The translations under genes were made by a program, and so were the position numbers. The notes beneath the pieces were generated by a model, which had not been told where the DNA came from, did no database searches, and worked only from the letters and a program-made list of their open reading frames with translations. From the NCBI RefSeq assembly GCF_963674565.1, contig NZ_OY771430.1, positions 4,836,001 to 4,900,000 of the forward strand: a stretch of DNA of 64,000 nucleotides. The letters are read 5' to 3'. Positions 43,882-52,915 of this stretch are shown one piece after another. Position 1 is the stretch's first letter. The number at the start of each line of letters is the position of its first letter. The DNA comes from an uncultured Carboxylicivirga sp. GTDB lineage: Bacteria > Bacteroidota > Bacteroidia > Bacteroidales > Marinilabiliaceae.

Positions 43882-46161
43882 TTAATATTTAATCACCACA
43901 AAATCTTTTTTGGTAAACACCTGACCATTATAATCACCAGTAAAAGTGTAATAGTAAGTGTCGGCTGGCAATATATTTCCATCGTTATCCTTTCCATCCC
44001 ACCATATTACTAAATCACTACCAGTATTGTAATAACCAAGATTTTCAGTATCATAAATTAACATGCCCTTTTTGTTGAAGACTGCTAGCTTTTTATTTCT
44101 TAAGTTCTCGGCACCTCCGATTTTGAAAAAATCATTTATTCCATCTCCATCTGGTGAAAAACCATTGGGAGCCGTTAATGGATTCTGCGTTATGGTGATT
44201 TCATCACTGATATAACAATCATCGCTGCTTTTTACAGTCCAGGTTAAATAACTCGTGCCGGGTGGTATCACGGAAGCAGTACCAGAACCATCTGTTGAAC
44301 TTTGGATCATAACATTGGGATCGGAGCTTTCCCACCAACCCGTCATGCCATCTTCATAACCGCTTGGTTGCAAGGTAACATGATCGACCAAATATATTGT
44401 GCTATCTGATCCTGCCGAAACATTCTCAGGCTCCTTTGTAAAGTAAAGCTTAAATGTTGCAGAATCTCTACAGTTCAGATTTTCTTCATTAACAACCAAC
44501 CATTGAACAGAAGCAGAGTCAATTACGGTTATTTGGTCAAAAGTGAAGCTTGCGGAGGGAGACGATGGATCAGAGAAAGTTCCATTTTCTGAGCTCCAGT
44601 ATCCACTTGTTGTGTTTTCTAAAATTTCGGCATTTAAAGGTGTCCAGTTTCCGCAGATGGTATCATAGGTACCTGTCATTAGTTCCGGAATATAATCAAC
44701 CACTACATTAAATGTTTCGCTTAATTCTGTTGAGCAACCTTTATTGTCTGTAATTGTAGTGAGTTGATAAGCTGTTGTCTCAGAAGGCTCCAGTATTGTT
44801 TCAGTATTAATTGAATTAATATTGGCCGCTAACGTTTGTGCACCATCAGTATAAGTTAAAACCAGATCGTAATATTCACTAGTTGATGCGGTACGTAATA
44901 GAGCATTACTTCCGGCACAGATAGCTGTGTCTGGGCTTAAAAGGTTTAAAGTTGGTGGCTCAACAAAGGTAACAGCAACTTCATCAGTATTGAGACACCC
45001 GGCATTGTTTACTTCCCATTGAAAAGTATGTTGGCCATATTCAATAGCAGTTGCCATGGCATCATTTGTTGTGGCATCATCAATGTTTATTTTGCTTTGA
45101 TCGAATATCCAACGACCAGTTTCATTTTCCTGCAATGCATCAGCATAAAGCCTAATCTGATCAGAGCACTCAATGGAATCTTTACCAGCAACAGCGATGG
45201 GTTTTTTATCAATAACATTAGCTGTACCAATCAACATATCAGATAATAATGTGTCAACTGTACAGTTGTTTCCATCTTTAATCTCAATCACTTTAAATGT
45301 TGCATTTTTAGTGGCAGGTATTAAAAGTTGATTATCACCAACATTATTAACAGTCTTGGTGTAATTGCCATCAATGCCATCACTTAATTTGTAAGTGAAT
45401 GGAGGAACTCCATTAATATTGGTATTGGTAGTTATTTGATAGTTTGTCCCATCAGTCGAACAGATGATTTGTTCTCCACTTAAAGTAGAACTGGCATAGC
45501 CCTTAATCCATATATCTACATCATCTGTTGCAGTACACGCTCCGTTTTCCTGATTAAAAGTAACAGTATAAGTTCCGGAAGTGGCAGCGGTAAATTTTGC
45601 ATCTGCATTTGTTGCCTCATCAAAAGTGCCGTTTTCACTTGTCCAGTAATATTTGGTGCTAATTTCATCTGGGATACCTTTCAATTTATAGGAATAACCG
45701 CATGTATCTGCATTTATTCCGGCATTTGGTGTTGGCATCTCATTAATGTTCAGTGTCATTTTTCCACTAACATCTGTTGAGCCATATCCATTATCACTTA
45801 AGCTAAATTTCCAGTTTGCGGCATCAATGGAATTGTCAAATACTTCAATTAAAGTAATTTCAGAAGTATCACTAATGTTTATTGTTGTAGTTGTCCAAAC
45901 ACCATCAACTAAGTCATTATCAAAGATGTCTTTATTAAGTTCCATTTGATAAGAGCTTCCACCAGTTTCTTTATTGTCAATTCGATAAACGACTCCAAAA
46001 GGTGCTTCTCCTTGAAATAATATTTTTAATTCCGCTTTACCTATTTCGCAGGAATCTGCATCAGAGCTTACAATAGTGGCAGTCGGTTGTGCAAACAGGC
46101 TTATATAAGAAAGGCCCCAAAGGGCAAAAAACGTCCAAAGAATTTTCAACTTCATCCCCAA
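43882..46161 (-). CDS. T9SS-secreted surface protein with CHU_C (type B) tail
   Basis: This is a 759-residue exported protein. A signal peptide is followed by several Ig/PKD-like repeats with paired cysteines (patterns such as NTDEVAV, GNWTPLNAEI, PTLNLLSPDTAICAG). The final 85 residues form the gliding-motility C-terminal domain: NGFSPDGDGINDFFKIGG, NKKLAVFNKKGMLIYD, WWDGKDNDGNILPADTYYY. This type B domain targets proteins to the type IX secretion system. It is the first gene of the operon with porP/sprF-type, PD40/PKD and PP2C genes. The function is probably adhesion or carbohydrate-binding. The third codon is also Met. Confidence 0.85.
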   Translation of the reverse strand: MGMKLKILWTFFALWGLSYISLFAQPTATIVSSDADSCEIGKAELKILFQGEAPFGVVYRIDNKETGGSSYQMELNKDIFDNDLVDGVWTTTTINISDTSEITLIEVFDNSIDAANWKFSLSDNGYGSTDVSGKMTLNINEMPTPNAGINADTCGYSYKLKGIPDEISTKYYWTSENGTFDEATNADAKFTAATSGTYTVTFNQENGACTATDDVDIWIKGYASSTLSGEQIICSTDGTNYQITTNTNINGVPPFTYKLSDGIDGNYTKTVNNVGDNQLLIPATKNATFKVIEIKDGNNCTVDTLLSDMLIGTANVIDKKPIAVAGKDSIECSDQIRLYADALQENETGRWIFDQSKINIDDATTNDAMATAIEYGQHTFQWEVNNAGCLNTDEVAVTFVEPPTLNLLSPDTAICAGSNALLRTASTSEYYDLVLTYTDGAQTLAANINSINTETILEPSETTAYQLTTITDNKGCSTELSETFNVVVDYIPELMTGTYDTICGNWTPLNAEILENTTSGYWSSENGTFSDPSSPSASFTFDQITVIDSASVQWLVVNEENLNCRDSATFKLYFTKEPENVSAGSDSTIYLVDHVTLQPSGYEDGMTGWWESSDPNVMIQSSTDGSGTASVIPPGTSYLTWTVKSSDDCYISDEITITQNPLTAPNGFSPDGDGINDFFKIGGAENLRNKKLAVFNKKGMLIYDTENLGYYNTGSDLVIWWDGKDNDGNILPADTYYYTFTGDYNGQVFTKKDFVVIKY

Positions 46162-46398
46162 AAGTTTAGTTTAATGTTTGTGTATAGGCGCTCCTTAAAT
46201 CGCTTCTGGATGAACACTATAAGTGATGTATACAAACATATATATAAATTAACAAACGGCATTAAATTTTAACATAGCTATTACGGCGTTGGTAAACAAA
46301 AAGATTCGTTTAATCAAATTTATACTTTTTTAAGATGTTAATTTAATGGGTTGTGAGTGCTGATTAAAGAAATAACTAATGTTTTATTGTTAAGTATG
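46162..46398. other. intergenic stretch between mobA and the T9SS operon
   Basis: This is AT-rich sequence upstream of the T9SS operon (minus) and downstream of mobA (minus). No gene is seen. A TATGTTTG-like -7 box is present on the minus strand but without a well-spaced -33 box. Confidence 0.35.
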
Positions 46399-46965
46399 TC
46401 AAATTTGTAAATCATTTTTGTCATTTATATTGGCAAATAAGTCTGGGTTATCAATTACAAAATTATTCATTGATACTACCTTTAGTTGGCACGATTCAAT
46501 AAACAATTGCATTTTGAGCTTCTTTTCTTTTAGTGCTTTTCTAATATCTTCAATCAGACTTTTATGATAGCAGGCAAAAAGAGGTTGCCTTTGTTCGTTA
46601 AAACTGGCGACAATACAATTAGTATCCTTATCTCTTTGATTGATTAAATACGCTACTGACTTAGGTGTAATATTGGGCATATCGCAGGTTGTAACAAATA
46701 TCCAATCGTTGGATGAATGTACAAGTCCTTCAAAAATACCAGAAAGAGGACCCAACTCGTTGTAAGTGTCCTTTATTATAGGTAAATTAAACTGTTGGTA
46801 ATCGTCAGAATTGGCGCTAATGAAAATCTCCTGACAGTTTGGCTCAACAGCATTGATAGCGTATGTAATCATTGGCCTGCCATTAAATTTCATTAAGCCC
46901 TTATCTACTCCCATACGAGAGCTTTTGCCACCCGATAATATGAGTGCTGTTATGTTCTTTTTCAA
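46399..46965 (-). CDS. mobA: molybdenum cofactor guanylyltransferase
   Basis: MobA attaches GMP to Mo-molybdopterin to give the bis-MGD cofactor used by DMSO-reductase-family enzymes. The 188-residue protein has ALILSGGKSSRMGVDKGL at the N-terminus, GPLSGI, TCDMPNI and a C-terminal NINDKNDL (NINTPEDL-type) motif. It is divergent from the Mo-reductase gene across 206 bases and outside the riboswitch-controlled operon. bis-MGD for that reductase is the expected use. Confidence 0.93.
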   Translation of the reverse strand: MKKNITALILSGGKSSRMGVDKGLMKFNGRPMITYAINAVEPNCQEIFISANSDDYQQFNLPIIKDTYNELGPLSGIFEGLVHSSNDWIFVTTCDMPNITPKSVAYLINQRDKDTNCIVASFNEQRQPLFACYHKSLIEDIRKALKEKKLKMQLFIESCQLKVVSMNNFVIDNPDLFANINDKNDLQI

Positions 46966-47171
46966 GGTGATACGATTTTTCGATATGTATATATATTGGT
47001 TTGAATATAATTTTTTATTACTAAAAGAAAAATAATAATCAGATTACCAGATTTATATAAAAGAAAAATTTCGCTATTAAAATTAAGTCTAAATAGGAAT
47101 TACTTTATACATCAAGATATCTGTATATTTTGCTATATATTTATCTACACAATTCTCAAACAATCTGACAG

Positions 47172-49406
47172 ATGGGGAAAAGTAGAAGAGATTTTATTAA
47201 AATTTCGGCCATAGGAACAGCTGGAGCTGTAGTTGGATCGAAATATTTGATGGCTCAGAATCAGCAACTGATCAAAGAAAATCCACAAGGGCCATGGAAA
47301 ATGGCTGAAGATCTGGAACGAACGCCAACTTATTGTGAAGTTTGTTTCTGGAAATGTGCTGGTTGGACTTATAAAAATAAGGATGGCCAGATTCAAAAAA
47401 TTACCGGTAACGATGATGATCCGAACAGTAACGGTCGTTTTTGTCCCAGAGGAACCGGTGGTGTGGGCATGTATTATGATGAGGACCGCTTAAAGCATCC
47501 ACTTATCAGGGTGAAGGATTCTGATGGAAATCAAACGTACAAACAGGCTTCATGGGATGAAGCTTTTGATTTCATTAGTGAGAGGCTTAACAAAGTTATT
47601 GAAGATCATGGCCCTGAGTGTATAGCTCTGTTCTCACACGGTTCAGGAGGTACATATTTTGGTAACCTGCTCAAAGCGTTGGGTTCTCAAAATATTACCG
47701 CACCTTCTTATGCACAGTGCAGAGGGCCGCGTGAAGTAGGATTCATAACCACCTTTGGAGAAGGTCTTAGTTCTCCGGAACCAACCGATATAAGAGATAC
47801 CAAATGCATGGTTCTGATTGGTTCGCACATCGGTGAAAATATGCATAATGGACATGTGCAAGAGATGTCGGACGCCATTGATAAAGGAGCGACTATTATT
47901 ACGGTAGATCCTCGATTTTCAACCGCTGCCAGTAAGTCTAAATATTGGTTGCCTATCAAGCCAAGTACCGATTTAGCCTTGTTGCTGGCTTGGATTCATG
48001 TGTTGATTTACGAAGAACGATACGATAAAAAATATGTTGAGCAATATACCTATGGTTTTGATCAGCTAAAAGCTCATGTTAAAAATATGACGCCCGAATG
48101 GGCATACGGTATTACAACCATCAAACCACAGGTGATCAGAGAAACAGCCCGTGAAATGGCAAATGCTTCTCCTGCTACTATTGTTCATCCTGGACGACAT
48201 GTAACCTGGTATGGAGATGATACCCAACGGTTAAGAGCGGTTGCTATTTTAAATGCATTATTAGGTTCTTGGGGACGACGAGGTGGATTCTATATTCCAG
48301 ACAAAGCTAAAGTTCCCGGAGTGCCACATCCTCCATATCCAACACCAAGAAGAACCTGGCGTGATGCAATGGAAGGTAAGTATGAACTGGCTGATTTGGC
48401 ATTGGCTAACGGCGTATGTGATGCCACTATTCCAAGTGCCAGAATGGATTGCAGTATTAAAGCATGGATCGTTAATGGTACCAACCTTATTGAAACGCTT
48501 CCAAACAGACCGAATACATTAGAGGCAATGAATAACCTCGAATTATTGGTTGTGGTGGACACCATGCCGATGGAGATTACAGGTTATGCCGATGTTGTAC
48601 TTCCTGAGTGTACTTATCTAGAGCGTTATGATTCGCTCCGTATAACACAGCATCGCGAACCTACTATTGCTTTGAGAATGCCTGCCATGAAACCAAAGTA
48701 TGATTCAAAACCTGCATGGTGGATGGCTAAAAATCTTGCCGACAAAATGGGTAAAGGGGATTATTTCCCATTTGATTCAATTGAGGAGGAATTGGATTAT
48801 CAATTAAAGAAAGTTGGCTTGTCATTGGAAGAGATGCAGCGAATTGGAGTGAAAAAAATGGAGCGACCTTATGATGATTTGTATTATCATGATGGTGAAG
48901 AAATCGAATTCAATACCAATACAGGTAAGATTGAACTGTATTCGACATCACTTGAAGAATATGGTTTTGATCCAATGCCTAAGTATACTGCACACCCTGA
49001 ACCACCTTCAGGATATTACCGTCTGATATACGGTCGTGCACCAATGCATACTTTCTCACGAACCGCTAATAATCCAAATCTTACAGATTTGATGGATGAA
49101 AATACGGTTTGGGTTAATCCTAAAGTGGCCAAAGAGTGGGGACTTAAAAATGGTCAGGAAGTGTATTTGCAAAATCAGGATAATGTGGTTTCATCATTTC
49201 CTATAAAAGTTAGAGTTACAGAACGAATCAGATGGGATTCGGTATATATGGTGCATGGATTCGGGCATGCTAAGAAGCAACTGAGTCGTGCTTTTGGAAG
49301 AGGTGCCAGTGATGCTCAGTTAATTACGAATATTATGATGGACCCTATTATGGGAGGCACCGGAATGAGAGGAAATTTTGTAACGTTCAACTTTGATAAA
49401 GCATAA
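47172..49406 (+). CDS. PsrA/PhsA-like molybdopterin oxidoreductase (polysulfide/thiosulfate reductase catalytic subunit)
   Basis: This is a 744-residue catalytic subunit of the DMSO-reductase family. A Tat signal with Arg5-Arg6 (GKSRRDFIKIS) predicts export. Cys55, Cys58, Cys62 and Cys91 bind a [4Fe-4S] cluster. The Mo ligand is probably Cys183 in SYAQCRGPR, as in the PsrA/PhsA/NapA group rather than the Ser or Asp types. The C-terminal domain binds the second pterin. The ferredoxin and NrfD subunits follow in the PsrBC order, and YeeE/YedE sulfur permeases come next, which favours a sulfur substrate (polysulfide, thiosulfate or tetrathionate). Arsenate or other substrates cannot be excluded. 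Confidence 0.88.
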   Translation: MGKSRRDFIKISAIGTAGAVVGSKYLMAQNQQLIKENPQGPWKMAEDLERTPTYCEVCFWKCAGWTYKNKDGQIQKITGNDDDPNSNGRFCPRGTGGVGMYYDEDRLKHPLIRVKDSDGNQTYKQASWDEAFDFISERLNKVIEDHGPECIALFSHGSGGTYFGNLLKALGSQNITAPSYAQCRGPREVGFITTFGEGLSSPEPTDIRDTKCMVLIGSHIGENMHNGHVQEMSDAIDKGATIITVDPRFSTAASKSKYWLPIKPSTDLALLLAWIHVLIYEERYDKKYVEQYTYGFDQLKAHVKNMTPEWAYGITTIKPQVIRETAREMANASPATIVHPGRHVTWYGDDTQRLRAVAILNALLGSWGRRGGFYIPDKAKVPGVPHPPYPTPRRTWRDAMEGKYELADLALANGVCDATIPSARMDCSIKAWIVNGTNLIETLPNRPNTLEAMNNLELLVVVDTMPMEITGYADVVLPECTYLERYDSLRITQHREPTIALRMPAMKPKYDSKPAWWMAKNLADKMGKGDYFPFDSIEEELDYQLKKVGLSLEEMQRIGVKKMERPYDDLYYHDGEEIEFNTNTGKIELYSTSLEEYGFDPMPKYTAHPEPPSGYYRLIYGRAPMHTFSRTANNPNLTDLMDENTVWVNPKVAKEWGLKNGQEVYLQNQDNVVSSFPIKVRVTERIRWDSVYMVHGFGHAKKQLSRAFGRGASDAQLITNIMMDPIMGGTGMRGNFVTFNFDKA

Positions 49407-49418
49407 GGAGAGACAGCT

Positions 49419-49952
49419 ATGAGATATGCAATGGCCGTAGATACAAAGAAATGTGTGGGCTGCAGCGACTGTGTTGTAGCCTGTCAGACAGAAAATAATG
49501 TACCCATAGGATATTGTCGTGATTGGATTGTGGAAGTCACCGATGGTACCTATCCTCAACTGGAACTGGAAAACCGTTCGGAGCGATGTAACCATTGCGA
49601 GAATTCACCATGTGTGCGTTGCTGCCCAACAGGAGCAAGTCATTACAGTGATGGTGGAATCGTTTTAGTTGATCATGATAAATGTATTGGTTGTGGAGCC
49701 TGTATAGCTTCATGTCCTTACGATGCCCGTTATACACACCCTAAAGGATATGTTGATAAATGTACTTTTTGTGAGCATCGCGTAAAGCATGGTCAGGATC
49801 CGGCATGTGTTGCGGTATGTCCTACCAAATGTATGTATTTTGGCGACCTGGATGATCCGAATTCAGATGTCAGCAAAGTGATAAAAAAGCGTAAATACAA
49901 AACGTTAATACCAGAAGCTGGTACGAATCCACAATTGTACTTTTTGATTTAA
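49419..49952 (+). CDS. four-cluster ferredoxin subunit (PsrB/PhsB-like)
   Basis: This is a 177-residue electron-transfer subunit. Cysteine groups CVGCSDCVVAC, then CNHCENSPCVRCCP, CIGCGACIASCP, and CTFCEHRVKHGQDPAC bind four [4Fe-4S] clusters, as in PsrB/PhsB/TtrB. It passes electrons from the quinol-side NrfD subunit to the molybdenum site. It has no signal sequence, so it is exported in complex with the Tat-bearing subunit. A purine-rich AAGGAGAG sits before its start, unusual in this phylum. Twelve bases separate it from the catalytic gene. Confidence 0.93.
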   Translation: MRYAMAVDTKKCVGCSDCVVACQTENNVPIGYCRDWIVEVTDGTYPQLELENRSERCNHCENSPCVRCCPTGASHYSDGGIVLVDHDKCIGCGACIASCPYDARYTHPKGYVDKCTFCEHRVKHGQDPACVAVCPTKCMYFGDLDDPNSDVSKVIKKRKYKTLIPEAGTNPQLYFLI

Positions 49953-49973
49953 CAAACCATTCAAAAAAATAAT

Positions 49974-50915
49974 ATGAGAGAAGAATTAATTGTAAGCGGA
50001 AGAATGAATCCTCATATCGATCCGCAATTACATATCTGGGAATGGCAAATACCTGCCTACCTGTTTTTGGGTGGTTTGGCGGCAGGTATCCTGTTTTTTG
50101 CCGGATACTATTTTATTAAAGGAAAGAGTGAAGAATATCCAACTGCAGTAAAGCTGGCGCCTATTTTTGTGCCTGTGTTTCTGGCTTTAGGTTTGTTTTT
50201 CCTGTTTCTTGATTTAAAACACAAACTGTATTTCTGGCGATTGTATACTGCCATTAAATTGGAATCACCCATGAGCTGGGGAGCATGGACATTGATGATC
50301 ATAACACCTTTATCAATGGTTTGGGCTGCACTTCATATCAAATCGTTATTCCCAAAGTGGAATTGGAAGTTTGATTATGTAAAAAATATCATCAAATGGC
50401 TGGAGGATTATAAAACGCCTGTTGCCTGGGCTATGATGATACTGGCAGTGATACTTGGAATTTATACAGGTATTTTACTTTCGGCTTTTAATGCAAGGCC
50501 TTTGTGGAATACATCCATTCTTGGACCTTTATTCCTTGTGTCTGGATTATCTACTGGTGCTGCTTCAATAATAATCATGTCTAAGTCATCTGCAGAACGA
50601 CATATGTTTGCCAAGATTGACCTTGTATTGATAGCAGTCGAACTATTCCTGATTGTCCATATGTTTATGGGATTCAGAGCCAGTACGCAGGTTCAGATTG
50701 ATGCGGCAAGTATGTTTTTAGGAGGGCAGTTTACGGCTCCTTTCTGGGTGTTTGTTGTCGGATTGGGATTGCTTGTTCCTGCATCGCTTGAAATAATGGA
50801 ACTTCGAAATAAGAAAATTCATTACATGGTAGCTCCGGCTCTGGTTTTGTTTGGAGGTTTATTATTCCGTTTTATAATGGCTTATGCCGGACAAATGAGT
50901 CGCTGGCTGTATTAA
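49974..50915 (+). CDS. NrfD/PsrC-like membrane quinol subunit
   Basis: This is a 313-residue polytopic protein with eight to nine predicted helices. It opens with EWQIPAYLFLGGLAAGILF, the PsrC/NrfD signature, and has DLKHKLYFWRLYTAIKLESPMSWGAW. In PsrC, this membrane part oxidises menaquinol and couples to the periplasmic subunits. It completes the three-subunit PsrABC-like complex. The gap to the YeeE gene is 69 bases, with no terminator hairpin, so the operon probably continues. Confidence 0.92.
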   Translation: MREELIVSGRMNPHIDPQLHIWEWQIPAYLFLGGLAAGILFFAGYYFIKGKSEEYPTAVKLAPIFVPVFLALGLFFLFLDLKHKLYFWRLYTAIKLESPMSWGAWTLMIITPLSMVWAALHIKSLFPKWNWKFDYVKNIIKWLEDYKTPVAWAMMILAVILGIYTGILLSAFNARPLWNTSILGPLFLVSGLSTGAASIIIMSKSSAERHMFAKIDLVLIAVELFLIVHMFMGFRASTQVQIDAASMFLGGQFTAPFWVFVVGLGLLVPASLEIMELRNKKIHYMVAPALVLFGGLLFRFIMAYAGQMSRWLY

Positions 50916-50984
50916 TCTGAAATAAAGAAAATAACTAATAAGGCTATTTATCATTGATAATAGTAATCAGCTAAAAAAAGTATT

Positions 50985-51509
50985 ATGAGTGAAGATCGTA
51001 GTAGAAAATACATCAATCCATACTTAGGTGGTGTTTTACTTGGCTTTGTATTGCTGGCTGCATTTTTCTTCTCAGGACGAGGACTGGGAGCCAGTGGTGC
51101 TATAAAAAGTGTTGTAGTTAAATCAGTTGAGACCGTGGCTCCAACGCATGTTGAAACAACTGATTTTTATAAAGATTATAAGGAATCACATTCAGGCGGA
51201 CCATTGAAAGATTGGTTGGTTTGGGAAATGTTGGGTGTTTTGGTTGGAGGTTTTATCTCGGGTGCCATAGCAGGCCGATTGAAATTTAAGGTTGAACATA
51301 GTCCAAAGATTACAAGTAAAACCCGAATTATTTTTGCTGTTATCGGAGGTATATTATTTGGTTTTGGATCACAACTGGGACGAGGTTGTACCAGTGGATC
51401 AGCTTTGTCAGGAATGGCTGTGTTATCTCTCGGAGGTTTTATTACCATGGCTTTTATTTTCGGAACAGCCTTTGCATTAGCTTATATCGCACGTAAATTA
51501 TGGATTTAA
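50985..51509 (+). CDS. YeeE/YedE-family half-transporter subunit 1
   Basis: This is a 174-residue membrane protein with about four helices. The family motif LGRGCTSGSAL (Cys135) lies in the third helix region. In TsuA, a fused YeeE protein, the corresponding cysteines line a path for thiosulfate. Here the protein is a half and its partner is the next gene. Between helices 1 and 2 lies an extracytoplasmic loop of about 40 residues. The context suggests uptake or transfer of a sulfur compound linked to the reductase complex. Confidence 0.83.
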   Translation: MSEDRSRKYINPYLGGVLLGFVLLAAFFFSGRGLGASGAIKSVVVKSVETVAPTHVETTDFYKDYKESHSGGPLKDWLVWEMLGVLVGGFISGAIAGRLKFKVEHSPKITSKTRIIFAVIGGILFGFGSQLGRGCTSGSALSGMAVLSLGGFITMAFIFGTAFALAYIARKLWI

Positions 51510-51522
51510 AAACTAAGTAATC

Positions 51523-52113
51523 ATGGGACCATTAGTTGTATACGAATATATTTCAGCCAACACTAACTTGTTAATGGCTTTTATCATTGGCATTGGCTTT
51601 GGCTTTGTTTTGGAAAGAAGCGGATTTTCTTCTTCAAGAAAATTGGCAGGTATGTTTTACGGTTACGATACAACCGTGCTTAAGGTGTTTTTTACAGCTG
51701 CTATTGTAGCGATGCTCGGATTGTTGTTTTTCAGTTTATTTGGCTGGATCGACCTGAGTCTTGTTTATATTAACCCAACCTTCTTATGGTCGGCTATGGT
51801 CGGCGGTGCTGTGATGGGAGCCGGTTTTATTACTGGAGGTTTTTGTCCGGGAACAGCTTTTTGTGCCTTGTCGATTGGTAAATTGGATGCTCTTGCATTT
51901 ATCGGAGGGTTGGTAATCGGTGTATTAATCTTTACAGAAGGATTCCCAATGTGGGAAGGATTATTTTACGCTGAAAATATGGGTACTCCAACAATCAACC
52001 AATTATTAGGTATGTCTCGCGGAACCTTTGGTTTGTTGTTGATATTAGTTGCATTGGGAATGTTTTTTGTTGGAGAGTGGACGGAACGTAAATTTCCCAG
52101 AGAAAAGTATTAA
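51523..52113 (+). CDS. YeeE/YedE-family half-transporter subunit 2
   Basis: This is a 196-residue membrane protein with about five helices. It carries GFGFVLERSGF at the N-terminus and the Cys motif TGGFCPGTAFCALS (Cys108, Cys114), the second half of the YeeE/YedE duplication. It begins 14 bases after subunit 1. The two genes together equal one full YeeE transporter, split like PmpAB-type pairs. The next gene (rhodanese-fold) begins 18 bases downstream. Confidence 0.83.
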   Translation: MGPLVVYEYISANTNLLMAFIIGIGFGFVLERSGFSSSRKLAGMFYGYDTTVLKVFFTAAIVAMLGLLFFSLFGWIDLSLVYINPTFLWSAMVGGAVMGAGFITGGFCPGTAFCALSIGKLDALAFIGGLVIGVLIFTEGFPMWEGLFYAENMGTPTINQLLGMSRGTFGLLLILVALGMFFVGEWTERKFPREKY

Positions 52114-52131
52114 TCTGTAAAATTGGATGTT

Positions 52132-52752
52132 ATGAAGATGAGAATTAAATTGGCATTGGCAATTATTCCTTTAGGAATTATTATTGCGGCAGTGCCTGAG
52201 AATACAACAAAACCATACAAGCTTACAGCAGGTCAAATGTTGGAAGAGGTGAAAGAAGGGATACAGTTTGTAACGACCGATCAGGTGGCAGATATGATTA
52301 TTCAGAAAGATCCGTCTTTACAGTTGATCGATGTACGTGATCAGGATAGTTACGATAAATTTCATTTGCTAGGTGCAATAAATATTCCTTTGGCTGATTT
52401 ATTATCACCAGAAAATGAAGATTATTTGAATCAGGATGTTAAAATGAACGTTTTTTATTCGAACGGTTCTACCAGTGCAAACGAAGCATGGATGATTACC
52501 CGACAGTTGGGCTATTTAAATAATTATGTGATGCAGGGTGGATTGAATTATTATGCTGAAACCATAATGAATCCAGAAAAGCCTGCCTCTACAAGTCCGG
52601 ATGATGAGTTTGCACGTTACGATTTCCGTAAAGGAGCCAGTGCTGCTTTAGGAGGAGGTAATTTAAGTGTCGCAACTGAGGATGCTCCGGTGGCAGCTAA
52701 ACCTGTTATTAAAAAAGCCGGCAAGAAGAAAAGAGTGGCCGGTGGATGTTAA
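52132..52752 (+). CDS. exported rhodanese-fold protein with C-terminal Gly-Gly-Cys tail
   Basis: The protein has 206 residues from the ATG at 52132 (a TTG nine bases upstream is less likely). An N-terminal hydrophobic segment (about 6-20) is a signal or anchor, so the domain lies in the periplasm. Residues about 45-145 match rhodanese (LQLIDVRDQDSYDKFH, then GAINIPLADL, then the GG before YY). The loop that should hold the catalytic Cys reads FYSNGSTSA, with Ser110. The only cysteine in the whole protein is the last residue, Cys206, after a Lys-rich, flexible tail ending AGGC. A mobile C-terminal sulfur-carrying Cys, as in SoxY (GGC near the end), is an attractive inference. Last gene of the psr-yee operon. 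Confidence 0.8.
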   Translation: MKMRIKLALAIIPLGIIIAAVPENTTKPYKLTAGQMLEEVKEGIQFVTTDQVADMIIQKDPSLQLIDVRDQDSYDKFHLLGAINIPLADLLSPENEDYLNQDVKMNVFYSNGSTSANEAWMITRQLGYLNNYVMQGGLNYYAETIMNPEKPASTSPDDEFARYDFRKGASAALGGGNLSVATEDAPVAAKPVIKKAGKKKRVAGGC

Positions 52753-52813
52753 TATTCATGTTTAAGGAATAAGTCTTTAACCAAAAGATTAGTTTATTTG
52801 TTAGTTAAATAAG

Positions 52814-52915
52814 TCTCCGAGCTATTAAACCTGTAAAATGGTTTAATAGCCGATGGGTTAAACCGGAAACAGTTTGGCCTCCCGATCCCGGGAATGGGAT
52901 AATTTGGAAAGGAGA
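52814..52915 (+). ncRNA. Moco riboswitch aptamer
   Basis: The region upstream of the molybdenum cofactor operon has the Moco RNA signature: CTCCGAGC at the 5' side, then GCCGATGGGTTAAACCGGAA, AACAGTTTGGCCTCCCG and TTTGGAAAGGAG at the 3' side. P1 pairs TCTCC (52814-52818) with GGAGA (52911-52915). An 11-bp perfect stem pairs 52821-52831 with 52840-52850, and a hairpin ATCCC/GGGAT pairs 52885-52889 with 52896-52900. I know this element as the Rfam MOCO_RNA_motif, from memory; the assignment rests on these conserved blocks and on the downstream genes. Confidence 0.9.

Noticed and set aside
46966..47171. A Moco-controlled RNA or consensus promoter upstream of the Mo reductase
   Set aside because: No aptamer blocks like those at 52814 are present, and the nearest -7-like sequence (ATATTTTG) misses the consensus TA.
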